This document shows positions 15,718 through 24,500 of a DNA stretch of 37,182 nt, piece after piece (position 1 is the stretch's first letter; the number at the start of each line of letters is the position of its first letter). A program made the position numbers and the translations under genes. Below the pieces are notes generated by a model, which was given only the letters and a program-made list of their open reading frames with translations, did no database searches and was not told where the DNA came from. Source of the DNA: Ilumatobacteraceae bacterium (GTDB lineage Bacteria; Actinomycetota; Acidimicrobiia; Acidimicrobiales; Ilumatobacteraceae). The DNA is taken from contig JABSQH010000003.1 in assembly GCA_013213745.1 (NCBI GenBank), positions 1 through 37,182 of the forward strand. Reading direction: 5' to 3'.

Positions 15718-16086
15718 ATGGGAGATCTACTCAGAGAGTTCCGCGACTTCGTGAATCGCGGCAACGTCATCGACTTGGCGATCGCCGTTATTCTGGCGAC
15801 GTTCTTCGCGCCGATCATCACCGCCCTCATCGACGGTGTGATCATGAATCTGATCGCCGCCGCAGTTGGTGAGCCCAGCTTCGACTCGATCACCATCGAC
15901 GTCGGTGACAGCACGCTGCTGATCGGCTCGGTCATCACGGCCGTCGTCCAGTTCCTGATCGTCGCCCTCGTGTGCTTCCTGATCGTGAAGAGCTACAACG
16001 CGCTCAAGGCAGAACAGGACGAGGAGAGCCCAAGCGAGCTCGACGTTCTCGAGCAGATTCGAGACGAACTGCGGTCGCGCGGCTAG
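15718..16086 (+). CDS. mscL: Large-conductance mechanosensitive channel MscL
   Basis: MscL is a homo-oligomeric membrane pore that opens under membrane tension and releases solutes after osmotic downshock. The 122-residue length is typical of actinobacteria. The N-terminus LLREFRDFVNRGNVIDLAIAVILATFFAPIITALIDGVIM contains the amphipathic S1 helix and the pore-lining TM1. TM2 is GSVITAVVQFLIVALVCFLIVKSYNAL, followed by a charged cytoplasmic helix (ELDVLEQIRDELRSRG). GGAGGAAACC directly before the ATG is a strong ribosome binding site that fixes the start. Confidence 0.97.
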   Translation: MGDLLREFRDFVNRGNVIDLAIAVILATFFAPIITALIDGVIMNLIAAAVGEPSFDSITIDVGDSTLLIGSVITAVVQFLIVALVCFLIVKSYNALKAEQDEESPSELDVLEQIRDELRSRG

Positions 16087-16568
16087 CGATCGCCAACACC
16101 GGTCGTCCGGCTGATCGCCCGTCGGCTCAGCTGCGTTCGTCGGCACAGTCGGCGACCGGGTTGATCGACTCGGCACCGGTGAGGATGGTGATCGCCGCTG
16201 GCCTCCAGCATCCGCACGTCGTCGGGCTGTACGACTACTGGCGCGATCCCGATGGTGCGTGCCGACTCGTCGATCACTACTCGCTTGACGACGAGGCGGC
16301 CGGACCCGCTCTCGAGCGAACGTGGTCGATCGAGAGCGGTGACAACGCCCGCGCGCCCGACGTCGACGGCTCCACCGTCCGTAGCGGTGCGGATTCGGGC
16401 CGTGTTGCGGTCATTCCGCTGATCCGCGGCGAGATCGTCGATCTGGTGCGGACCATCAGCGATCGGCAGCTGACTGCGGCAGAGTGCGCCGAGTACCTCG
16501 GTCCAGACGTGCCGTGTGTATCGGTATCGACCGCTGGCCCCGTCTGTCTAGGGCAGCCCTTCAGGGCC
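16087..16568 (+). pseudogene. Remnant of a protein-kinase/WD40-type regulator
   Basis: The only coding-like content between mscL and tRNA-Arg is a plus-strand remnant at about 16185-16530. It begins VIAAGLQHPHVVGLYDYWRDPDGA, which matches the N-lobe segment L-x-HPHIVPLYDYWREPDGAY of actinobacterial serine/threonine-kinase-type regulators. It ends GEIVDLVRTISDRQLTAAECAEYLGPDVPC, which matches the last residues of WD40 or BTAD regulators (LTxxECxxYL). About 60 unrelated residues join the two, so some 700 or more residues including the catalytic core appear lost. No start or ribosome binding site is present and the frame reads on into the tRNA. The family match is from memory. Confidence 0.55.
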
Positions 16569-16644
16569 TGGCGCGCTCGAGAGGAGTCGAACCTCTAACC
16601 GCTTGATCCGTAGTCAAGTGCTCTATCCATTGAGCTACGAGCGC
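16569..16644 (-). tRNA. tRNA-Arg (anticodon ACG)
   Basis: The acceptor arms GCGCTCG and CGAGCGC pair fully. The D-arm TAGCTCAATGGATAGAGCA, the anticodon loop CTACGGA (anticodon ACG) and the T-arm AGAGG-TTCGACT-CCTCT are all standard. The discriminator G and the CCA end are encoded (CCA complement at 16569-16571). The anticodon ACG reads CGU and, after inosine editing, CGC and CGA. Confidence 0.95.
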
Positions 16645-16654
16645 TGGTTGTGCG

Positions 16655-16673
16655 AACCGCAATGCTAGCGGTT
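16655..16673 (-). promoter_or_regulatory. Inverted repeat around the tRNA-Arg -10 box
   Basis: AACCGC-N7-GCGGTT is a perfect inverted repeat between the end of the LysM/transglycosylase gene (16709) and the tRNA. On the minus strand its loop is TAGCATT, which contains TAGCAT, a TANNNT -10 element 17 bases before the tRNA 5' end. It may act as tRNA promoter, as terminator of the upstream gene, or both. Confidence 0.4.
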
Positions 16674-16708
16674 GGTGGGCGAGCGCCACCCCTGTCGATA
16701 TCGATCGA

Positions 16709-18223
16709 TCAGAAGCCCCAAGGGCCCCAGCCACCGGCGCGGTTGTAGATCTCGAGCGCCATGCGCGTGTTGGTCACCGGGTCGTACAACTGCTCGAGCG
16801 ATGTGACTCCGAAATCGGCGAGCCAACTGCGGTGAACGGTCCAGTAGATCTGGAACACGCCGTGGCAGCAGTGACCGTTGTCGGCGGTGGGGATCCAGTT
16901 GCTCTCGCGCCATGCGATCTCGATAGCCCGCTGTTCGAGTTCGTCGGGCCAGATGTCGCGGATGATCTGCTGCACCTGATCCGGTGAGGCGTTGGGACCT
17001 GGCGAGTTCGGTACAGCCGGCGGGGCGGCTGTCGGTGGGGCGGCTGTTGTCGGGGCGGCCGTCGTGGGCGCCGCAGTGGTCGGCGCTGCTGTGGTCGGTG
17101 CCGCCGTCGTCGGGGCGGCCGTGGTCGGCGCAGCCGTCGTTGCGGGCGGAGGCGGAGGCGTGCTCGCTCCGATCGGCAAGCAAATGGTCGCGCCCGGGTA
17201 CAGCGGGGTCTGCCGCGTCGCATCGTTCACTGCGAGCAGCTCGTCGACGTCGACGCCGGCGCCATCGGCGAGGCGGATCCAGTAGTCGCCGCCGACCACG
17301 TCGTAGTCGGCGCCGCACGAGTCGGCAGCGGCGGTCTCCGATGCATCGATCTCACCGGCGTCGGCATCGGAGTCGTCCGCCGTCGCTGTTGGCGCAGCCC
17401 GGCGCGTGGCGGGTTCGGCGTCGGTCTCTGTAGCGGTCGCCGGCGAAGTGTCCCCGGTGGTCGTGACGGTGGTCGCAGCGGGTTGCTCGGCTGCGGCGGT
17501 GTCGGGCACAGCGGTCGCCTCGGGTTCAACGACAGTCGCCGACAGCGTCGTCGGTACCGCGGTCGGTTCGGTTGCCGGCGCAGTGAGTTCGGTCGCTGCG
17601 GTCTCCAGGATCGCACTGTCGCTGCCAGATCGCAGGCTCAAGACCAACGGGACGGCGAGCGTGACAACCACGGCGAGCACGCCCAGCTTGGCGAGGAGCG
17701 GGTCGATCGGAAGCTTGCGCTGCGGCTCGGGTTCGACATCCCAGTCGTCGAGCGACTCCCAGGCGTCGTCCTCGGCGGGATTCGGCGAGGCGCCGGCCGG
17801 GTCGCCGTACCCGGTGTCGTCGTCGAACCACACGTCGTCCAACGTGTCGGACACCGGAGTGGCATCGACGATCGTCGGCACATCGGTGGTCGGAGCATGC
17901 GGCTCGACCGGTGCTGCACCGTCCGTCGGTGCAGACCTGTCGCCGTCGACTGCTGGGATCTCTTGGGTCCACCGGACATCGCTCGGGTTGCCGTGCGCAC
18001 GGCGGCCCGCACCGTTCGACCCTCCGAGGACGCGGGCGATCTGGCCCGTGACCCACGCGGCGGGCGTGGCGTCGGGGTCGGTCGCGGGAGCGCGTTCGGC
18101 GTCTCGCCGATCGGCACCAGCGGTGTCCGACCAAGCGCCGGCATCACCCCAGAAATCATCCTCGGTGGCCATGAGGACCGAATGTCTACTCCCGTCGTCA
18201 TCAAATCGCAACATTGACGTCAT
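16709..18223 (-). CDS. LysM and lytic-transglycosylase-like cell-wall protein
   Basis: The 504-residue protein has an acidic cytoplasmic N-terminus (1-175), one membrane helix (about 178-197), a Thr/Ala-rich stem, a LysM-like peptidoglycan-binding module (about 304-350, YDVVGGDYWIRLADGAGVDVDELLAVN to PGATICLP), a wall-spanning linker of seven AAPTT repeats (about 364-400) and a C-terminal transglycosylase-like domain (about 410-504). The domain shows IAWRESNWIPTADNGHCCHGVFQIYW, where Glu440 is the expected catalytic acid, and ends AGGWGPWGF. It should cut or remodel peptidoglycan outside the membrane. ATG 18223 has no ribosome binding site; ATGs at 18214 and 18172 are alternatives. It lies 286 bp downstream of the giant surface protein gene on the same strand. 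Confidence 0.88.
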   Translation of the reverse strand: MTSMLRFDDDGSRHSVLMATEDDFWGDAGAWSDTAGADRRDAERAPATDPDATPAAWVTGQIARVLGGSNGAGRRAHGNPSDVRWTQEIPAVDGDRSAPTDGAAPVEPHAPTTDVPTIVDATPVSDTLDDVWFDDDTGYGDPAGASPNPAEDDAWESLDDWDVEPEPQRKLPIDPLLAKLGVLAVVVTLAVPLVLSLRSGSDSAILETAATELTAPATEPTAVPTTLSATVVEPEATAVPDTAAAEQPAATTVTTTGDTSPATATETDAEPATRRAAPTATADDSDADAGEIDASETAAADSCGADYDVVGGDYWIRLADGAGVDVDELLAVNDATRQTPLYPGATICLPIGASTPPPPPATTAAPTTAAPTTAAPTTAAPTTAAPTTAAPTTAAPPTAAPPAVPNSPGPNASPDQVQQIIRDIWPDELEQRAIEIAWRESNWIPTADNGHCCHGVFQIYWTVHRSWLADFGVTSLEQLYDPVTNTRMALEIYNRAGGWGPWGF

Positions 18224-18243
18224 CCAGATGACATCTGTGTCAT
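18214..18243. promoter_or_regulatory. Overlapping TGTCAT-type inverted repeats at the transglycosylase start
   Basis: Overlapping perfect inverted repeats lie across the possible start codons: TGACGTCA at about 18215-18222, GTCATC-CA-GATGAC at 18219-18232, and ATGACA-TCTG-TGTCAT at 18228-18243. Four GTCAT-like half-sites in 30 bp look like an operator for a dimeric regulator. Because the array includes ATG 18223 and 18214, the true start may be the downstream ATG at 18172. Confidence 0.45.
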
Positions 18244-18509
18244 TTGTACGGCTGGTGTGCGCCTGCGGTGGGGACGCCGGTCACATCCCTCCGCCACGGA
18301 CCCACTTTGGGGCTGATCCGTCTCGATGACCGACACCGATTGGCCCCAAACCCGATGATGCGCAGCGTTCGGGGCCGGTTCGCCTCAGGGCCGGAGCCAA
18401 CAGGCGCCGAGCGGGACCACGCGTCGGTTCGCTGGCCGTTGAGCGAACTCGGCCCATCGCACAACTCGACGACCACCGCCAACAACTCGCCCGCGAACCC
18501 TCGAAGCCA
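18244..18509. other. Gap after the giant gene with one long hairpin
   Basis: No gene is seen here. TTTGGGGC at 18306-18313 and GCCCCAAA at 18343-18350 are perfect 8-bp arms 29 bases apart, which could stop transcription from the giant gene, although no U-run follows. The remaining reading frames are Arg/Ser-rich and not protein-like. Confidence 0.3.
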
Positions 18510-21500
18510 TCACCCCTCCGAGCGGGACGTGGACGTGGAGGCGATGTTGCGGCGCCGCCGAGCCCACATCATGAGCAACACACCAACCAGCAACAGCACC
18601 GGCGCCAACCGCAGAATCGGGGCCGTCTCGGCGCCGCTAGCAGGCAGATTCGTGTCGAGTGCGACCGCGTCGGCGTCATCGGTGACGTCGATGACGCCGG
18701 GACCACCCCCACCAGCCGACGCGATGTCCGCGGCGACCACGGCGACGTCGGTGTCGGTGTTGTTGTTCGGGTCGGTGTCGGGGCATTCACCGGCCGTGAC
18801 GGCGTTGGCGTTCGGTGTCGAACATCCGGCCGGCATGACGGTGGCGGTGTTCTCGACGCTCGGAGCTGCGTCTGGGCCGACGTCGGCGACGATCGTCACG
18901 CGGACCGTGCCGTCGACGGCGAGCGGCCCGTCGATCGTGCACGACACGGTCTGCGCGGAGACCTCACAGGACGCTCCGTCACCCACAACCGAGACCGGCG
19001 TCAACGAGACCGGAAGAACATCGACGATCTGTGTTGGCCCCGGATCGCTGGTCGGGCCGTTGTTGACGACGTCGAGCGTGTAGGTGATCTGCCCACCCAC
19101 CGCGACTGGGTCGGTGTGGGTCTTGGTGATGGCAAGGTCCACGAGTGGACGCACGGTCACGAGGTCGTCGTCGGAGTCGTTCGAGGGGTCGGCGTCGGCC
19201 GTGGGCGAGGACACCGTCGCCGTGTTGATCAGGGTCGGGTATGCCGACACCAGCACCTCGGCAGTCACCTCGACCTCGAAGTCCGCGCCGACGGCCAGAC
19301 CGTCGGTCTTGGTGCAGGTGACGGTCGTGATCGAGGCGGTGCACACGGCGTCGGCCGAACTGGCATCGGTCAACGCGAGCCCGGCGGGCAACTCGTCGAT
19401 CACCGTGATGACTGCTGATTCGTCGATCGGGCCGTTGTTGACGACGGTGAGCGTGAAGACGGCCGGTTCGCCGATCGACACCGGGTCGGTGTGGGTTTTG
19501 GTGATGGCGAGATCGACCAGGGCGAGCACGTTGACCGGATCGGTGGACTGATTGTTCGACGGGTCGCGGTCGTCGGTGGGTGTTGACACCGACGCCGTAT
19601 TGGCCACCGACGGGAATGCTGCGGCAAGCACCTCGGTGTCGACGTCGATGTCGAAGCGGGCGCCGGCTGCGAGACCGTCCGCCTTGGTGCACGTGACCGT
19701 GTTCGCCACGATCACACAGTCGGCATCGCTGGAGGCGGCCGACGTCGGTGTGAGCCCTGCGGGCAGTTCGTCGGTGACCGTGATGGTTGCGGTGTCGTCG
19801 GTCGGACCGTTGTTGGTCACCGCAAGCGTGAACGTGACGCGCCCCCCGACGGTCACCGGGTCGGCGTGGGTCTTGGTGATGGCCAGATCGACCAGTGGCG
19901 GCACGACGACGGTGTCGGTGTCGGTGTTGTTGTCCTGGTTCGCATCGGCGGTGTCCGAGCCGACGACCGCCGTGTTGTCGATGATGATCGTGTTGCCGGG
20001 ACCGGGAACGGCGGCCGACGAAGCGAAGACGTCATCCTCCACTCGGACCGTCACTGCGATCGGCGCGGCATCGGTCCCGGCTGCGAGCGGAGTCGACAAG
20101 ACGCATTCCACGTCCTGGCCTGCGGTGCTCGAACAGTCCCAGGCGAGTCCAGCAACGGAGATGACGGTGAACCCGACCGGCACACTGTCGGTGACCACGA
20201 CGTTGTGGGCCTGCGACGGCCCGGCGTTCGAAACGGCCAAGTCGAAAATGAACTCTTCACCGATGCGGACATCGCCCTGGTTGTGGCTCTTGGCGATCGC
20301 CAGGTCGGCGATGGTGACGACGTTGACGTCGTCGCTGGTGGTGTCGCCGTTCGGGTCGGTCGGCGAGGTGACCGACGCAGTGTTCGTGTACGGGCCGTCG
20401 TCAAGCGTCGGATCGGTCTGCACGGTCATGATCAAGGTCCCGGCGGCTTGCCCGGCGCTCAACCCGCCGCCGGTGAACGTGCAGTCGACGATCTGCGCAG
20501 TGGCGGCGCGCGGCGCACAGGTCCAGGGACCCGCCGCCCCGACATAGGTGAAGCCCGACGGCAACTCGTCGACGACGACGACGTCGGCGACAGCGTCGCT
20601 CGGCCCGTTGTTGACGACTGCGATGTCGAAGGTCATCGTTGTGCCGACGATGACCGGGTCGATCGGGTGCGACTTGGTGATTCGCAGGTCGGCGACGGCC
20701 ACGACCAACACGTCGGTGTTGTCGGTGTTGTTGTTCGGGTTCGGGTCGGGTGTTGCCGTCGACACGTCCGCCACGTTGTCGAGCACGGTCCCGTCTGCGA
20801 CACCGGAGCCAACCTGTACTTCGATCGTGATGGTCCCCGAGGCGCCAACGGCGAGCGTCGCCAACTCACACCTGACCTGCACAGCAGTCGGCGTGGTGCA
20901 GGCGAAGCCGGGCTGTCCGCCGATGTCGCCACCGACCGCGGAGACCACCGTCATCCCGTCAGGAAGCGTATCGCTGACGACGAGATCGTCGGCCACGGAC
21001 GGCCCGTCGTTGGTGACGCGGAGGGTGAACGTGGTGGATTCGCCTGCGTTCACCGTCTGCGACGCCGCCGACTTGTCGATCCTGACGTCGGCTTCATCGA
21101 CGACGGTCACCTCGTCGGAGGCCACATTGTTGCTGAGCTCCGGATCGAAGGTGGTGCCCGCAACGGCCGCTGTGTTTCCGATGACACCGGGCCCGGCGTC
21201 GGGCAGTACCCGCACCTCGACGCCGATGGGCGGCGCCGGAAGACCTGACGCAAGTACCGACTCGCGACCGCAGGTGAGCAGCTCCGAGAAGCCCCGCACC
21301 GTGGCCGCCGAGCTGGCACATGACCATCCGTCGCCGGAGGCGCTCACGAATTCGACTCCGTCCGGGAGCGGATCGGTGACGGTGATGTCAGGCTGCGAAT
21401 CCGACGGCCCACCGTTGGCGACGGTCAGGATCCAAGTGAACGTCTCGCCGGCGCGGACCGGTTCGCCGCTGTTGGTCTTGGTGATCGACAGGTCCGCTTG

Positions 21501-24500
21501 CGTGTCGAACGGCGACGTGTCGGAGTCGCTGTTGTTGTCAGGGTTGGGATCCGGTGTCGGCGAGGTGACCGAGGCCGTGTTGATGATGGTGCCGGTGACC
21601 GAACTGTCGATCGACACGGTCACCTCCACGACGGCCGTGACACCCGCCGGCAACGCGTCGGAGAGATCACAGTCGAACGCAGAGGGGTCGGGGGCTCTGC
21701 AGTTCCAGGTGCCGACCACGCCGACAGCACCCACGAAGGTGAGTCCCGCGGGCAGGGAGTCACTGATGCTTACGGCCGATGCCGCATCGGACGGTCCGAG
21801 GTTCGTGACCTGCAAGCGGTACACCGCGTCGGCCCCCGGAGTCAGCAGTTGGGTGGCCTGCTTGTCGATCGCAAGGTCCGCAGCGGTAACCGGCCTGCCC
21901 GAATCGGTATCGCTGTTGTTTTCCGGCACCGGATCGGTGGTGGTGCCCGAGACGGTGGCGGAGTTGATGATGTCGTCGGCGGAGTCGGCACTCGATTCGA
22001 TCCGCACCGAGATCGTGATGGGTGGTGCCGCTGCCCCCGCCGCAACGTCCTCGGACAGCACACACGACACGTCGCCACCGGTGACCGCACCGTCATGGGT
22101 GCAGTTCCAGGGCCCCGGAGATGAACTCGCGGACACGAAGGACGCACTCGACGGGAGAGTGTCGATCACGGTGATGTCCGCACGCGACGTGGAGGGACCG
22201 AGGTTGGTGACGTCGAGCATGTAGGTGGTGGTCTGCCCCGCGACGATGGTCGGATTGGTGCGGTTCTTCACCAGCTGCAGGTCGGCTTCGCCGGTGGAGC
22301 GGACCTGGGCGTCATCGGTGTTGTTCTGGGTGTCGGGATCCAGGGTGCGTGCGACGACGGTGGCCGTGTTCTGCAACGCGTCCTGGAAGTCGGACGGGAC
22401 TGCGACCGTGATGGACACCGGGTCGAAAGAGCGGCCTCTCGGCAGCGTGTCCGCGACGTCCGCCCGGGTACAGGTGACCGTCCCGGCAGTCTCAGAGCAG
22501 TTCCAACCGGCACCGACCGCTGACACGAACGTCGTGGCCACCGGCAGGGTGTCGGTGATGGTGAAAGCGCCGACGGCGGTATCGGGCCCGAGGTTGTCGA
22601 CCTCGACGGTCCAGGTGTACTCGGTGCCGGCAACGGCCACCGCAGCAGTCTTCGATTTGGTCAGGACGAGATCGGCTGCGTCGATGAAAGCATCGGCCGT
22701 GGCGTCGTTGCTGGTGTAGTTGCCGGCCTTGTTACTGCCAAACCCGGCGTTGTCGGTCGCAGCGGCACGCACGGTGTTGGTGTGGGGCTGGTTGCGGCCG
22801 ACGCCCGGCGACGTCACCACATCGACCGTGGCGACGCTGCGGAACGAAACGGTCAGCGACTGGCCGGGATCCAGTGGCCCAAGATCCCTCCACGACAGTT
22901 CCTGTTCGAGGTTCGGAGCAGGTGCCGTCTGAGTCACATCCGGCTCGGGGGTCGTGACGCCTGACGGCTGGGTGACGATGGCGCTACCGGGGACGTACTC
23001 GAAGTTGACCGGCAGCTCGTCGAGCACGTCGACGGTCGCCGCAGTGCCGCCACCGGAATTGGTGACGGTCACGAGCCACGCGAACTCGTCGCCGAGATAG
23101 GTCGGAACCGATCCGAGCGGTGTCTTGGTCGTCGTCAGCGCCGGGAACTGCGGCAGGACCTCGGCATCGTCGTCGTTACCCGTGTAGAGCCGCCCGCCGA
23201 CCGGAAGGCTCGTGTACTGCTGCAACGATGCCGTGTTGGTGATCGGTGTTGCGTCGATCCCAGTGCTGTCGATCAACCTGGCCTCGAACGACACCGTGGT
23301 ACTGGTCGCCGGGTCGAGCGGGCCGTCGACGGTCCAACGGATCGTGCCTGTTGATTCCACGCCGCCGTCATTCACCGCCACGATCTCCACCTCGGGGGGC
23401 GGGGTGTCGGTCACCACCAGGTTGTAAGCGGGGACCGACGACGCGCCGCCGTCGTTGGTCAGCTCGATGGTGTAGGTGAACGTGTCACCGGGCTGCGGTC
23501 GGGGGTCATCGACGACCTTGGACAGGGTGACGTCGGGTTCCAGCAGTGCGACCTCGTCGGTGTCGATGTTGTTCCCCGATTCGGGATCATCAGTGGTGCC
23601 GCGGACCTCCGCCAGGTTGACGATCGGGTTCGGTCCGCCGACTGCGGGATCCACCACCGCGGTCAGTTCGATCTGGGTGGAGTCACCGACGGCGAGCAGC
23701 GGGTTCTTGACACACGAGACATCGGTCCCGTTGGCGGTGCAGCTCCACTCGGTCGGGTCGACATCGAACGAGACCGGACCGACGACGCCGTCGGGGAGAT
23801 CGTCGGTGACGGTGATCGGACCCTGAGAATCCGACGGCCCGAGGTTCGTCACCTCGATGATCCAGGTGACGTCGCCACCGGGAGTCGCAACGCCCGACGA
23901 TTCCTTGGTGATGGCCAGATCGGCGAGCGCAATGACGGTGACTTCGTCGGTGTCGGTGTTGTCGCTCAGGTCGTCCGGGTCCTCGTAGGTGCGCCCCTCG
24001 ACCGAAGCGGTGTTGGCGATGACCGTGCCGTTTGCGACCGTGGCGGAGATCTCGAAGGTCAAGGTGATCGGATCGAACGAGGCACCCGGTGCCAGCGTGT
24101 CGTCGGCATCGACACGCTGGCATTCGACCTCGGTCTCAGACGTCGGTCCGGCATCCGGCACGCAGGTCCAGCCCGCTCCGCCCGCACTCACCAATTCGAC
24201 GCCGTCGATGGCCGGCGGCAACGTGTCGGTGACCGTGAAGGGACCGACTGCGGTGTCGGCGGCTGCATCGTTCGACACGACGATCGTCCAGTCGAACTGC
24301 TGACCCGCAATCGGCGGGGAGCTGGGCCTTTTGTCCACCGCCAGATTCATGCGGTCGATCCGCGTGCTGGCGGTGTCCTCGTCTTCGTACGGCCCGTCGA
24401 GGTTGCCGTTTGCGTTGCTGTTGTCGAGGGCTTTCGCGCGTACCGAGTTGGTGTGCGAGATCGCACTGCCGACACCGGGATCGTCGACAACGCTCGAACC

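Noticed and set aside
16992-17285. Plus-strand frame with GAAVVGAAVVG repeats
   Set aside because: It is the antisense of the AAPTT linker in the transglycosylase gene.
20548-22224. 558-codon plus-strand open frame in the giant gene
   Set aside because: Its Ser/Thr/Val-rich sequence simply mirrors the repeat modules. GC-rich codon bias keeps the antisense frame free of stops.
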